Shown: piece by piece, positions 17,591-27,357 of the stretch
How the letters are laid out: every line of letters starts with the position of its first letter
Numbering within the stretch: position 1 is the first letter of the stretch
Made by a program: the position numbers and the translations under genes
Notes under the pieces: generated by a model
The model's database searches: none
What the model was told of the DNA's origin: nothing
The model's input: only the letters and a program-made list of their open reading frames with translations
Assembly: GCA_905234455.1 (NCBI GenBank)
Contig: CAJOIH010000004.1
Coordinates: 43,490 to 107,489 of the forward strand
Length of the DNA: 64,000 nt
Source of the DNA: an uncultured Bacteroidales bacterium
GTDB lineage: Bacteria; Bacteroidota; Bacteroidia; Bacteroidales; F082
Direction of reading: 5' to 3'

Positions 17591-17614
17591 CACCCGCATT
17601 CAAACGAATGAAGG

Positions 17615-17682
17615 TGTCGAGTGGTGTAATGGCAGCACTGCAGATTTTGGTTCTGCCTGTCAAGGTTCGAGTGGAAGAAAGG
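17615..17682 (+). pseudogene. tRNA-Gln(UUG)-like sequence with broken T-arm and no acceptor 3' strand
   Basis: The 5' two thirds fold as a tRNA: acceptor 5' strand TGTCGAG (17615-17621), T8, D-arm with G-T-G paired to C-A-C (17624-17626/17636-17638) and the GG/A21 positions, anticodon stem GCAGA/TCTGC (17640-17644/17652-17656) with loop TTTTGGT giving anticodon TTG. The T-loop TTCGAGT is present (17666-17672), but the expected CCTTG is replaced by GGAAG and no strand can pair with the acceptor 5' strand; no CCA. So it cannot make a normal tRNA. It keeps a promoter and is followed by a terminator, so it may be a transcribed relic or a tRNA-like leader RNA. Confidence 0.7.
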
Positions 17683-17713
17683 AAAACCTGCTACGAATGT
17701 AACAGGTTTTTTT
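17683..17713 (+). terminator. Intrinsic terminator/attenuator between the tRNA-like element and rimP
   Basis: AAAACCTG (17683-17690) pairs with CAGGTTTT (17703-17710); the loop can extend with TAC/GTA. The hairpin runs into seven T residues (17707-17713). No further TAnnTTTG lies between it and rimP. Confidence 0.75.
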
Positions 17714-17734
17714 CGTTGAAAAAAACAAGGTATA

Positions 17735-18190
17735 ATGATAAGTAAAGAACTGATTTCTAACTTAGTAGAAAAATCCATCCAAGACACCGACCTCTTCTTG
17801 GTGGAAGTCAAAGTGAAGCCCTCCAACGTCATCGAGGTCTATGTCGACGCCGACTCGGCCGTCAACATCGACCAGTGCGTGTCCATCAGCCGTTACGTGG
17901 AGGGGCAGCTGGACCGCGACACCGAGGACTTTGAGCTGAGCGTGTTCTCCTGGGGCCTCAGCGGCGCTTTGAAACTTGACCGCCAACTGCAGAAATATGT
18001 CGGTAAGGACGTGGAAGTGAAGACCAAGGAACTGGGTAAATTCCAAGGGAAGCTCGTTGGCTTCGATGCAGAAAAAGCAGAGATTGCCCCCGCCCCGAAG
18101 AAAACCTCGAAGAAGAAACCCGCCGAAGAGCCCGTGAATCTTCTTCTGGACCGTAAAACCACCGAAATCAAACCCGCAATAATATTTTAA
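17735..18190 (+). CDS. rimP: Ribosome maturation factor RimP
   Basis: 151-residue assembly factor for the 30S subunit. N-terminal domain blocks NVIEVYVDADSAVNIDQC and SRYVEGQLDRD (about 30-60), the LSVFSWGLSGALK segment near 70-82, and the SH3-like C-terminal part QKYVGKDVEVKTKELGKFQGKL (split: VGKDVEVKTKELGKF). The 3' end carries a lysine/proline insert (about 125-135). It is the first gene of rimP-nusA-infB, the order also found in E. coli behind the metY tRNA. Confidence 0.93.
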   Translation: MISKELISNLVEKSIQDTDLFLVEVKVKPSNVIEVYVDADSAVNIDQCVSISRYVEGQLDRDTEDFELSVFSWGLSGALKLDRQLQKYVGKDVEVKTKELGKFQGKLVGFDAEKAEIAPAPKKTSKKKPAEEPVNLLLDRKTTEIKPAIIF

Positions 18191-18201
18191 AATTACATAT
18201 A

Positions 18202-19458
18202 ATGGAAAACTACAAATTAGTTGAAACATTCTCCGAATTCAAAGAGTTCAAAAACATCGACCGCGAGGCCATGATGCGCATCATTGAAGATGTGTTCAGA
18301 GGCATGCTGAACAAAAAGTTCGATACCGACACCGAAGATTTCATCGACATCATCGTCAACGTTGACAAGGGTGACTTCGAAATCTATCACAACCGTACCG
18401 TGGTCGACGACGACGCCCTCGAAGACCCGCGCCGCCAGATCAAGCTCTCCGACGCCATCCGCATCGAGCCTGACTTCGAGGTGGGCGACGACGTCTCCGA
18501 GATCCTGAAAATCGAGAGCTTCGGCCGCCGCGACATCCTGGCACTGCGTCAGAACCTCCAGACCAAGATCAGCGAGTACCAGAAGGAAAACATCTTCCAG
18601 AAGTACAAAGACAAAGTGGGTGAGATCATCAACGCCGAAGTCAACCACGTGTGGAAACGCGAAATCGTGGCCATCGACGACGAGAGCATCGAACTCATCC
18701 TGCCCCGCGCCGAGCAGATCCCCTCAGACATTTATAAAAAAGGTGACAGCGTGCGCGCCATCGTCAAGAGCGTGGAAAACGTCAACGGCTCACCTGTCAT
18801 CACCCTCTCGCGTACCTCCGAGGTGTTCCTCCAACGTCTCTTCGAAGCTGAAGTGCCTGAGGTTTACGACGGCCTCATCACCATCAAGAAGATCGTCCGC
18901 GAGCCAGGCCAACGTGCCAAGATCGCCGTGGAGTCGTATGACGACCGCATCGATCCCGTTGGCGCCTGCGTGGGTATGAAAGGCTCGCGTATCCATGGCA
19001 TCGTCCGTGAACTGCGCAATGAGAACATCGACGTCATCAACTGGACGACCAACCCGACCCTGTTCATCACCCGCGCCCTCAGCCCCGCCAAGATCAGTAG
19101 CATCGTCCTCGATAACGAGAACATGCTCGCCAACGTCTATATGGACAGCGACCAAGTCAGCCTCGCCATCGGCAAGGGCGGCTATAACATCAAACTCGCC
19201 GGCAAACTGACGGGTTATAACATCGACGTGTACCGCAACAGCGAAATCACCCCCGATGAAGAGGATGTCGACCTCCAAGAGTTCTCCGACGAGATCGAAC
19301 AGTGGGTCATCGACGCCCTCACCGGCATCGGCTGCGATACCGCCAAACAAGTGTTGGCCATCAACCCCGAAGAAGTGGCCCGCCGCGCCGACCTCGAGAT
19401 CGAAACCGTCAACAACGTGTTCCGCATCCTGAAGGCTGAATTCGAAAACGATAACTAA
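18202..19458 (+). CDS. nusA: Transcription termination/antitermination factor NusA
   Basis: RNA polymerase-binding factor that modulates pausing, termination and antitermination. 418 residues: N-terminal polymerase-binding domain (1-130), S1 domain around [12 protein letters not shown] and [10 protein letters not shown] (about 175-205), two KH domains with [18 protein letters not shown] (about 253-270) and [19 protein letters not shown] (about 323-341). A short acidic C-terminal region (about 355-418) ends the protein; E. coli-type AR repeats are not seen. It follows rimP by 11 bases. Confidence 0.97.
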   Translation: MENYKLVETFSEFKEFKNIDREAMMRIIEDVFRGMLNKKFDTDTEDFIDIIVNVDKGDFEIYHNRTVVDDDALEDPRRQIKLSDAIRIEPDFEVGDDVSEILKIESFGRRDILALRQNLQTKISEYQKENIFQKYKDKVGEIINAEVNHVWKREIVAIDDESIELILPRAEQIPSDIYKKGDSVRAIVKSVENVNGSPVITLSRTSEVFLQRLFEAEVPEVYDGLITIKKIVREPGQRAKIAVESYDDRIDPVGACVGMKGSRIHGIVRELRNENIDVINWTTNPTLFITRALSPAKISSIVLDNENMLANVYMDSDQVSLAIGKGGYNIKLAGKLTGYNIDVYRNSEITPDEEDVDLQEFSDEIEQWVIDALTGIGCDTAKQVLAINPEEVARRADLEIETVNNVFRILKAEFENDN

Positions 19459-19460
19459 AG

Positions 19461-19467
19461 AAGGAGG
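19461..19467 (+). promoter_or_regulatory. Strong Shine-Dalgarno sequence of infB
   Basis: AAGGAGG lies five bases before the infB ATG at 19473 and fully matches the anti-Shine-Dalgarno of 16S rRNA. Almost no other gene in the window has such a site. Confidence 0.7.
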
Positions 19468-19472
19468 AAACC

Positions 19473-22301
19473 ATGTCAGAAGATTCAAATTTTACCATTA
19501 GACTGTCGAAAGCGGCCAAAGAATTCAACGTGGGCATGGGCACCATCTTGGATTTCCTCGCCAAGAAGGGATTCCAGGTGGACTCGTCGCCCAACACGAA
19601 ACTGACCGCCGACATGTACGCACTGCTCGTCAAGGAATACCAAGGGGAGCGGGAAGTGAAGAATGAAGCTAAGAAACTTGGCGACCTCTCTTATAAAGGT
19701 GGATCGGTGTCGGTCGACTCAACTACCCAAACCGTTGCTTCCAAAGACGAGGAAGAGGATGCCGAAGTGGTCATCCGCTCTACCACCATCAGCCATCAAT
19801 CCACGAAGCCGGTAACCAAAGAGACTAAAACCGAGCCCGAACCTGCAACACAGCCGGAACCGGTGAAGCCTGCCGAGACCAAACCGGAAGCTGCCGTGGA
19901 GGAGACCAAAAAGGAAGAGACAACGGAAAGCCCCATCAAGGTGCTGGGCAAGATCGACCTCGATAGCCTGAACCCCAAGAAGAAGAAACAGGAAGAACCC
20001 AAGAAAGAGTCTAAGAAGCAGGAACCCAAGAAGAAAGAAGAGAAAGCTGTGGAGACTCCCAAGGTCGAAACGAAACCCGTCGTGGAGAAGAAAGCCGAAG
20101 AGAAGAAGCAAGAACCCGCTCCTGTCGAGCCAAGGTTCATCAAGACCGAGGTGAAAAAACTCGACGGCCCCAAGATCCTCGACAAGATCGAACTGCCCGA
20201 AGAACGCAAGCGCACCAAACAGCAACCGGTTGCCTCCTCTGAAACTGGGACCGATTCCAAGAAGAAGAAACGCAAACGCATCGCCGGCAAGCCGGAAGCC
20301 ATCCCTGGCAAAGGCACCGTCGAACCTCAAGGCAAGCAAAAGCCCAAGAAAGAGAAAGGCAAACCGCAGCCCAAACACGAGGAGAAAGTCGAACTCTCCG
20401 ACGAGGAAATCTCGAAGCAAATCAAAGACACCCTGGCGCGCCTGTCGCCCATGGGCAAGTCGAAGACCTCGAAACACCGTCGTGAGAAACGCCAGCAAGT
20501 GGCAGGCAGCATGATGGAGGAACAGATGCGCCAGCAAGAGGAACAGTCGGTGCTGAAGGTGACGGAGTTCGTCACCGCCAACGACCTGGCCGTGATGATG
20601 AACGTGCCTGTCGTGAAAGTCATCGCCGCATGCATGACCCTCGGCATGCCTGTCTCCATCAACCAACGCCTCGATGCTGAGGCCCTCACCGTCGTCGCCG
20701 AGACGTTCGGCTTCAAAGTCGACTTCGTCAGCGCTGACGTGCAAGAGGCCATCGCCGAGACCGAAGAGGTTGACCGTGAGGAAGATATGGTGCCTCGCGC
20801 CCCTGTCGTCACCGTCATGGGTCACGTCGACCATGGTAAGACCAAACTCTTGGACTACATCCGTAATACCAACGTCGTGGCCGGCGAGGCAGGCGGCATC
20901 ACCCAGCACATCGGTGCTTACGAGGTGACCACCGCCAGCGGCAAGAAGATCACCTTCCTCGATACCCCCGGTCACGAGGCCTTCACCGCCATGCGTGCCC
21001 GTGGTGCCAAGATGACCGACGTGGCCATCATCGTCATCGCTACCGACGACAACGTGATGCCGCAGACCGTCGAGGCCATCAACCACGCCCAAGCCGCCGG
21101 CGTCCCCATCGTGTTCGCATTGAATAAGATCGATAAGCCCACCGCCAACCCTGACAAGATCCGCGAACAGCTCTCCAAAATGAACATCCTCGTCGAGAGC
21201 TGGGGCGGTAAATACCAGGAACAGGAGATTGCTGCAAAGACGGGTCTTAACGTGGAAGAGCTGCTCGAAAAGGTGCTGCTCGAGGCTGAGTTCCTCGACC
21301 TGAAGGCCAACCCCAACAAACTGGCCAAAGGCACCGTCATCGAGTCGGCCCTCGACAAAGGCCGTGGCTATGTAGCCAAGATCCTGGTGCAGAGCGGTAC
21401 GCTCCGCATCGGCGACATGGTACTGGCCGGTACCAACTACGGTAAGGTCAAGGCCATGTTCAACGACCACAACCAGAAGGTCACCGAGGCAGGTCCCTCG
21501 ACACCTGTCCTGCTGCTGGGCCTCAACGGCGCACCGCAACCTGGTGATACCTTCAACGTGATGACCGATGAGCGTGAAGTGAAGGACATCGCCACCCGCC
21601 GCGAGCAGCTGCAACGCGAACAGGCTCGCCGTACCAGCCCGCACATCACTCTGGACGAGATCGGACGCCGTATCGCCATCGGCGACTTCAAGGAGCTCAA
21701 CATCATCGTCAAAGCCGATGTGGACGGCTCTGTGGAGGCCCTGTCCGACTCCCTGCTCAAGCTCTCCACCGAAGAGGTGCAGGTCAACGTCATCCACAAG
21801 TCAGTGGGTGCCATCAGCGAGTCCGACATCATGCTGGCCTCGGCATCCAACGCTGTCATCGTGGGCTTCAACGTGCGTCCCACCGTGCAGGCACGCAAGC
21901 TGGCCGAACAGGAGAAGATCGATATCCGTATCTATTCCATCATCTATACCGCCATCGAGGAGATCAAAGCGGCTATCGAGGGTATGTTGTCTCCCGAAAT
22001 CGAGGAAGTGGTCACCTGCAACCTCGAGATCCGCGAGACCTTCAAGATCAGCAAAGTCGGTACCATCGCCGGTTGCATGGTCCTCGACGGCAAGATCACC
22101 CGCAACACGAAGATCCGTATCATCCGCGATGGCATCGTGATCTACACCGGCACACTCGGCTCCCTGAAACGTTTCAAAGACGATGTCAAGGAGGTGCCCG
22201 CCGGCATGGACTGCGGCCTGAACATCGAGAACTTCAACGACATCAAGGTCGGCGACATCATCGAAGGCTACACCGAGAAGGAGGTCGCAAGGAAGTTGTA
22301 A
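19473..22301 (+). CDS. infB: Translation initiation factor IF-2
   Basis: GTPase that places initiator tRNA on the 30S subunit. 942 residues: IF2_N domain (about 1-55), a long K/E/P-rich low-complexity linker (about 85-340), a second IF2_N-like domain near 365-420, then the G domain with GHVDHGKT (G1, about 450), [12 protein letters not shown] (G3, about 497) and NKID (G4, about 551), followed by domains II-IV ending in [12 protein letters not shown]. The linker is unusually rich in lysine runs, as in other Bacteroidota. A 12-bp terminator follows. Confidence 0.98.
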   Translation: MSEDSNFTIRLSKAAKEFNVGMGTILDFLAKKGFQVDSSPNTKLTADMYALLVKEYQGEREVKNEAKKLGDLSYKGGSVSVDSTTQTVASKDEEEDAEVVIRSTTISHQSTKPVTKETKTEPEPATQPEPVKPAETKPEAAVEETKKEETTESPIKVLGKIDLDSLNPKKKKQEEPKKESKKQEPKKKEEKAVETPKVETKPVVEKKAEEKKQEPAPVEPRFIKTEVKKLDGPKILDKIELPEERKRTKQQPVASSETGTDSKKKKRKRIAGKPEAIPGKGTVEPQGKQKPKKEKGKPQPKHEEKVELSDEEISKQIKDTLARLSPMGKSKTSKHRREKRQQVAGSMMEEQMRQQEEQSVLKVTEFVTANDLAVMMNVPVVKVIAACMTLGMPVSINQRLDAEALTVVAETFGFKVDFVSADVQEAIAETEEVDREEDMVPRAPVVTVMGHVDHGKTKLLDYIRNTNVVAGEAGGITQHIGAYEVTTASGKKITFLDTPGHEAFTAMRARGAKMTDVAIIVIATDDNVMPQTVEAINHAQAAGVPIVFALNKIDKPTANPDKIREQLSKMNILVESWGGKYQEQEIAAKTGLNVEELLEKVLLEAEFLDLKANPNKLAKGTVIESALDKGRGYVAKILVQSGTLRIGDMVLAGTNYGKVKAMFNDHNQKVTEAGPSTPVLLLGLNGAPQPGDTFNVMTDEREVKDIATRREQLQREQARRTSPHITLDEIGRRIAIGDFKELNIIVKADVDGSVEALSDSLLKLSTEEVQVNVIHKSVGAISESDIMLASASNAVIVGFNVRPTVQARKLAEQEKIDIRIYSIIYTAIEEIKAAIEGMLSPEIEEVVTCNLEIRETFKISKVGTIAGCMVLDGKITRNTKIRIIRDGIVIYTGTLGSLKRFKDDVKEVPAGMDCGLNIENFNDIKVGDIIEGYTEKEVARKL

Positions 22302-22330
22302 TACCGATCGAATGGGAGGTAACCAAAGCG

Positions 22331-22364
22331 ACGAAGCAATCCTTATGGGTTGCTTCGTTTTTTT
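22331..22364 (+). terminator. Intrinsic terminator of the rimP-nusA-infB operon
   Basis: A 12-bp stem (22331-22342 with 22347-22358, one G-U pair), loop TTAT and a run of seven T. The last codons and stop of the convergent transglutaminase gene fall inside it. Confidence 0.9.
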
Positions 22365-24919
22365 GCCAATTCTGCGAACTTTATTAATTGTTCCCCGAGA
22401 CCTATTGTGTAACCCTGTTTTATAAAATACACCTCACCATGGATATTGCCAACGATAAAGATGGGCAGGTTTCGGCTCTCAAGTTGGAGACTCATTTGGC
22501 AATTGTTTAGTAACTCTCCTTCGTCAATGCCGTATGTCGTTCGTTTAGGTAAGTCTTTGAATTCTTTTAACATGAACTCCTGATAGTCCTCTTTGGTGTT
22601 GAAAATAAAGAATATTGGAATAGCTCGACTGTCAAAGGTGTCTTTATAGGTTGCGATGTCCTGCATAGCGTGAGTGGTGGGTTCACTGCCGGAGTCAAGG
22701 AATCCAAGGATATAATAGGGGGAACCTACCAGTGCCAGTTCCGGAATGGTGAAGGGTATGTTGTATGAGAGTTCGAGGAAATTATTATCTGGGGTGAAAT
22801 ACCCGATAGTATGAAGAACTTTTTCTGGTTCTCTCAATATCAGGTTTGCTGTTGTGGTGTCACCGGCTTTGATGGTGAAGAACTCGCTGTGGGTCAATGC
22901 GGTACCGTCTTCCAATCGGGTGCCTGAGGTGAGGATGTAATAACCTTCGTCCAAAGGGGTAGGGTGATCAAAGGAAGAAAGCGTCATGCCGTCGTCGATG
23001 CCAGGATCTTTGGCATCGTAGGCCAAGAGCCTGAAGCGGTTGCCATCGAACTTCTTGATGCTGAAGTGGGTGTAGTATTTGGGGTCGACAATGGACCTGT
23101 TGGGCTGATATTGGAGGTCGAGGTAACCGACAGCGTTATTGACAGGCTCAGCAGCTTCAAAGTCAACATTAATCCATTGATTCTTGTCGAAATACTGCAC
23201 ATTTCCGTTGACGGGGTTGATTTGTGCGGCGATGCCTAGGCTGCGGGCCATGGCCACGAAGCAGATATCACGGGAGTGACGGTCAGCTCTCAGGGTTTTT
23301 AGCACACCCAACGGCGAGATGGGGATGCGTTGTAGGTTGAGTTCGTCGTCGACGGTGATGTTATTCCTTACCCAATCCACCAAAAAAATGGGATGGTCAT
23401 GGTAAACTTGACGGTCTGTTTCGGAGAAGAAACCAGTGAGAGGTTCCCTCCAAGCAACAATCATTTCGTTGCTGATGCGTGGATTCAGAATATATTGATC
23501 ATAAAGCTCGGGCGGCATCGAGAAGACAGAAGAGGTGAGGCTAGGCGTGTGGTCGAAGTGGTCCTTTAAAACTTCAAGGCTGATATCGCGCAAGTCTTTG
23601 TCGGAGATTTGCTGTAGCAGGTTGACGGCCTTGATGCTCTGTTGCCGTTCCCCGGCGTATTGCACGAAATCGGCGATCGTCTGGTAATTGCCCCAAGTCT
23701 TTTCGTAGATCCGGCAAAGGGTCTTGTTGCCCGTATTCATGATCAATCGCTGTTGGGCTTCCTTGCAATCGGCGTTATAGGCGTTGCGTAACGAGTCCTC
23801 GTAGCTGACGCGGTGGTTGTTCCTGGTACGCATCTCGATGCTGACCTCAGGGATGTTTGCGGTCGGAGCCGGGGGAACCATGTCGAACTCGAAGCTGTCA
23901 GAGCTGCCTTCCTGATGGTCGAGGACGATGGTCACTTCCTCCTGCTCGCCCGGCTTGAACACCTGGAAGCCAAACATGCCGTCCTTGGCGGCATAGGCCA
24001 TCATGCAGCCCAAGCCGGCAGTGAGCCAGGTCTGGCCGTTGGCGTCGGTGGTCTTCCGCACCACAGTACAGAACTCGGCGTAGTTGTAGATCTTGAACTC
24101 CACGGTGATACCAGGAATCGGTTTGCCGTGGATGTCTTTCACAGTGAAGGTGGTTTTGTCCGTCTCCCCGTAGTTGTCGACCACATTGATCTCGGTGTAG
24201 TAGGGGGTGCGGCTGATGACCTCCTCGGGGCCGTCGTAGTCGCCGAACACCCTGGTATGGAGCAGCAGCGCCCTCGATGCCGGCTCGTTGAACCATCCCA
24301 AATCAAGCACGGGCTCAGGCTCGCAGGCGCCTAAGAAGTGCCAATGGCCGTCTACCCAAGCCTCCACCCAGGCGTGGTTGTCGTCGCAATGGGCCCAACG
24401 TGGGGTATAGACCTGTCTGGCTGGAATTCCTACCGTCCTCAAGGCAGTCACAAGAAGCGTCGACTCCTCGCCGCAGCGACCCCATGAAGTCTTGACGGTG
24501 GCCATGGGAGAGGAGGTGCGGCTGTCAGAGCCTTTGTAGTTTACATACTCATGGCACCAATGGTTCACCTCCAACACGGCGTCATACAACGAGAGGTTTT
24601 GAACGCGATCTTTCAACTCCACATAATAGGTGGCTCTGAATCGGTCAAGGTTCTCATTGTTGACTCTTGGTGGCAACACAAAGTGCCTAAACTCCCGTTC
24701 GGGGATGCTGTCGCCCCAAGGCAACTCGGCTTTGGCTTTATAGGCATAGCTAATGCATTCCTGATAAAACCCTTCTGTGTAGTCAATGCTATCGCCGAGC
24801 GGCATGGACTGGTAAAGGAATTCCAGGGCTTCTTCTTCGGCTGAAGCCTCGTGTTCGGGTTCCTGCGTGCATGCTGAGAGCAGTGCGACGGCAAGGATGA
24901 ATAATAGGTGTCTTCGCAT
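22343..24919 (-). CDS. Transglutaminase-like lipoprotein
   Basis: 858-residue lipoprotein (lipobox LLSAC, cysteine at 17) with a transglutaminase-like cysteine-protease fold. The triad region is clear: Cys149 in WGRCGEES, His182 in DDNHAWVE and an acidic partner in the following WVDGHWHFLG block. After it come a CarboxypepD_reg/Ig-like segment (about 255-345), a second helical region and a C-terminal part with thioredoxin-like strand patterns (LVGSPYYILGFLDSGSEPT; about 745-850). Likely located on the outer membrane or periplasm; substrate unknown. It ends the spoT-fur-purA operon, and its last third is more A/T-rich. Confidence 0.8.
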   Translation of the reverse strand: MRRHLLFILAVALLSACTQEPEHEASAEEEALEFLYQSMPLGDSIDYTEGFYQECISYAYKAKAELPWGDSIPEREFRHFVLPPRVNNENLDRFRATYYVELKDRVQNLSLYDAVLEVNHWCHEYVNYKGSDSRTSSPMATVKTSWGRCGEESTLLVTALRTVGIPARQVYTPRWAHCDDNHAWVEAWVDGHWHFLGACEPEPVLDLGWFNEPASRALLLHTRVFGDYDGPEEVISRTPYYTEINVVDNYGETDKTTFTVKDIHGKPIPGITVEFKIYNYAEFCTVVRKTTDANGQTWLTAGLGCMMAYAAKDGMFGFQVFKPGEQEEVTIVLDHQEGSSDSFEFDMVPPAPTANIPEVSIEMRTRNNHRVSYEDSLRNAYNADCKEAQQRLIMNTGNKTLCRIYEKTWGNYQTIADFVQYAGERQQSIKAVNLLQQISDKDLRDISLEVLKDHFDHTPSLTSSVFSMPPELYDQYILNPRISNEMIVAWREPLTGFFSETDRQVYHDHPIFLVDWVRNNITVDDELNLQRIPISPLGVLKTLRADRHSRDICFVAMARSLGIAAQINPVNGNVQYFDKNQWINVDFEAAEPVNNAVGYLDLQYQPNRSIVDPKYYTHFSIKKFDGNRFRLLAYDAKDPGIDDGMTLSSFDHPTPLDEGYYILTSGTRLEDGTALTHSEFFTIKAGDTTTANLILREPEKVLHTIGYFTPDNNFLELSYNIPFTIPELALVGSPYYILGFLDSGSEPTTHAMQDIATYKDTFDSRAIPIFFIFNTKEDYQEFMLKEFKDLPKRTTYGIDEGELLNNCQMSLQLESRNLPIFIVGNIHGEVYFIKQGYTIGLGEQLIKFAELAKKRSNP

Positions 24920-24924
24920 TGTGT

Positions 24925-26076
24925 TTATATCATAAACTCTTGTAAATCAGAGAAAAGGATCTTCTTTAACTCTTCTTTGTGCTCGGGTTCGGTCTTGGTG
25001 AACAAGAATCCCCAGATGCTCATCGCGGGGTTCTTGATGTCACGGGTCTCCAGCACGCCGTGGAAATGCTTCTTGATGGCCTCGAAGTCAATGGCTTTGG
25101 TGGTTTCGTAAGGCTTGTCCAAAACCACAAAGCTGAATACGTCGTTCTCGATGCCGTTCCACATGGTCGCATAATCGGGATGGGTGCCCTCAAAGAAGGC
25201 TCTCACAGGTAACAGCCCACAGGTGTGGCGAGTGAGGTCGTTCAAACACATGCCGGCGAAGCGCAAGGGATTGACCTCGATGGGGATGGCCTTGCCTGAG
25301 CGTTTGTCCACGCGGAACTCCACGTGCATCGGGAAGTTCTTGAGTTGCAACACGCCGTTCAAGTCAATGCAGAACTGGTTGAAAGCCGGATAGTTGGCCT
25401 CGAAGATCTGCTTGCTCATGCAGTAGAGACGGTCGCTTACGTCGGTCTCGTCCTTGAAGATGTGATGGAAGATGTTGATGATGTTGGGTTTGCCATCGGC
25501 ATCGTAATAAGCGTCAACAGCATACTCCTCGCCTTCGATGAACTGTTCCAAAACGAAGTTCTCGCTACGCACCACGGTCTCGGGAAACACCGCACATTGC
25601 TTGGCGAAGTTTTTGTCAATGTCGTCCAAGGCCTTCAGCCATTCATCTTTCGAACGAACGATGTACACGCCTACGCTCAAAAACCCCACAGAGGGCTTCA
25701 ACACCAGCGGCAGGGGCAACTCGTCGGGATTCAAGCCACGCAGGGCTTTCATCTCCACCTCCTTGTAATAGAAGTCGGGATAGATTTGCTGGCAGATTCT
25801 CCTAAATTCGGCCTTGTCCTTCAGGATCTTGACCTTCTTCACCAACTCCGACTCGGGCAGTTGGGCATAGAGCCACACCAGGGCGTTTTCCGAAACGGCA
25901 TAAAGCTTTTTGGTCTGCAGGTATTGTTCCACAAACTGCTGGTCGTTCAACAAATGGAGCTTGTGGCCTTGCTGGGTCAGCACATCGGCCATGTCGTTAT
26001 GAAGGACGGGAATTTGCTTCTCTTCGAGATACGCCACCAATGGGGCGGATACGTATGGTTTTTCTAAAATGATCAT
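24925..26076 (-). CDS. ATP-grasp domain protein
   Basis: 383-residue ATP-grasp enzyme. Visible: LKDKAEFRRIC-like pre-ATP-grasp region, LPLVLKPSVGFLSVGVYIV (about 120-139, the ATP lysine and glycine-rich loop), LEQFIEGEEYAVDAYYD (about 173-189), and the metal-binding HVEFRVDKR then IEVNPLRFAGM (about 252-280). Such proteins ligate a carboxylate to an amine or thiol; the partners cannot be told. The start overlaps the purA stop by four bases and the transglutaminase gene follows after five bases, hinting that the three act or are regulated together. Confidence 0.85.
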   Translation of the reverse strand: MIILEKPYVSAPLVAYLEEKQIPVLHNDMADVLTQQGHKLHLLNDQQFVEQYLQTKKLYAVSENALVWLYAQLPESELVKKVKILKDKAEFRRICQQIYPDFYYKEVEMKALRGLNPDELPLPLVLKPSVGFLSVGVYIVRSKDEWLKALDDIDKNFAKQCAVFPETVVRSENFVLEQFIEGEEYAVDAYYDADGKPNIINIFHHIFKDETDVSDRLYCMSKQIFEANYPAFNQFCIDLNGVLQLKNFPMHVEFRVDKRSGKAIPIEVNPLRFAGMCLNDLTRHTCGLLPVRAFFEGTHPDYATMWNGIENDVFSFVVLDKPYETTKAIDFEAIKKHFHGVLETRDIKNPAMSIWGFLFTKTEPEHKEELKKILFSDLQEFMI

Positions 26077-27353
26077 CTTAAGATATTCTGGGTTCTGTCG
26101 GGGCCATAGGAAACAAATTTGATAGGCACGCCGATGTAATTTTCAATGAATTTGATATAGCTTTCCAGCTTTTCAGGAATGCTGTTTGAAATTTTCTGTT
26201 GCCAGCCAGGAAGCTCGGTGTAAACGGGTTCCAGGGTTTCGGTGCAGGCGGCAAACGGCAACTGTTGGGTCTCCTTCCCGTTGTATCGATAGGCGGTGGC
26301 TACTTTGATGGTCTCGAACTCGTCCATGACGTCTGATTTCATCATCATCAGGTCCGTGACGCCGCTGAGCATCACAGCGTATTTCAGTGCAGGCAGGTCA
26401 AGCCAGCCGCAGCGACGGGGACGGCCCGTGGTGGCGCCGAATTCATGTCCGTTTTGGCGCAGGGTCTCGCCTGTGGCGTCGAACAGCTCGGTGGGGAAGG
26501 GACCGGTGCCTACACGCGTGCAGTAAGCCTTGAAGATGCCGTAGACCTTGCCGATGCGGCTCGGGGCGACGCCTAATCCGGAGCAAACCCCAGCGGCGAT
26601 GACGTTGGAGGAGGTGACAAACGGGTAGCTGCCGAAGTCCACGTCGAGCATGGATCCCTGGGCGCCCTCGGCCAACACCTTCTTGCCGTTGTCCAAAGCT
26701 TCGTTGATATAGTATTCGCCGTCGACGAACTGGAACTGCTTCAGGTAGTCCACACCCTCAAACCACAGCTTTTCATATTCCTCGAAGCTCACGCCGTCGA
26801 GTTGCAAGCCGTTCAAGTCAAAGCCTACAGCGGACATCTGGCGCAGATGTTGTTGTTTCAGGCTTTCATAGCGGTTGCGGAAGTCGGGGCTGGCGATGTC
26901 GCCGATGCGTAGACCCTTACGGGCAGTCTTGTCGGTATAGGTGGGACCGATGCCTTTCAGGGTCGTCCCGACCTTCATCTTGCCCAATGCCTTCTCGTTG
27001 GCGGCATCCAAGGCACGGTGAGTCGGAAGGATCAGATGGGCACGGTTGGCAATCAGAAGCGTCCGACGCAAGTCGAAGCCGGCCTGCTGAAGACCTTCGA
27101 TTTCACCTTTCAAGATGTGCGGGTCGATGATGACACCGTTGCCAATGAGGTTGACGCAACCTGGGGTCAAAACGCCTGAGGGGATGTTGTGCAACACAAA
27201 CTTGCGGCCCCCGAACTCGATGGTGTGACCGGCGTTGGGACCGCCTTGGAAACGCGCCACGATATCATAATTGGGTGTCAAGGCATCAACGACTTTGCCT
27301 TTGCCTTCGTCACCCCATTGCAATCCTAATAAAATATCTATCTTGTTGTTCAT
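26073..27353 (-). CDS. purA: Adenylosuccinate synthetase
   Basis: GTP-dependent enzyme joining IMP and aspartate, first step from IMP to AMP. 426 residues. Family motifs: LGLQWGDEGKGKVVD (about 9-23, P-loop and catalytic Asp), GGPNAGHTIEFGGRKFVLH (about 37-55, catalytic His), GVLTPG, IGPTYTDKTARKGLRIGD (about 133-150), AEGAQGSMLDVDFGSYPFVTSS and GATTGRPRRCGWLDLPAL. All key residues are present. It follows fur by four bases. Confidence 0.98.
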   Translation of the reverse strand: MNNKIDILLGLQWGDEGKGKVVDALTPNYDIVARFQGGPNAGHTIEFGGRKFVLHNIPSGVLTPGCVNLIGNGVIIDPHILKGEIEGLQQAGFDLRRTLLIANRAHLILPTHRALDAANEKALGKMKVGTTLKGIGPTYTDKTARKGLRIGDIASPDFRNRYESLKQQHLRQMSAVGFDLNGLQLDGVSFEEYEKLWFEGVDYLKQFQFVDGEYYINEALDNGKKVLAEGAQGSMLDVDFGSYPFVTSSNVIAAGVCSGLGVAPSRIGKVYGIFKAYCTRVGTGPFPTELFDATGETLRQNGHEFGATTGRPRRCGWLDLPALKYAVMLSGVTDLMMMKSDVMDEFETIKVATAYRYNGKETQQLPFAACTETLEPVYTELPGWQQKISNSIPEKLESYIKFIENYIGVPIKFVSYGPDRTQNILR

Positions 27354-27357
27354 AGTT

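Noticed and set aside
19719..21797. 692-codon open frame antisense to infB
   Set aside because: Low-complexity L/F/G/D-rich product typical of the complement of a G/C-rich, K/E-rich gene; no promoter or start context.
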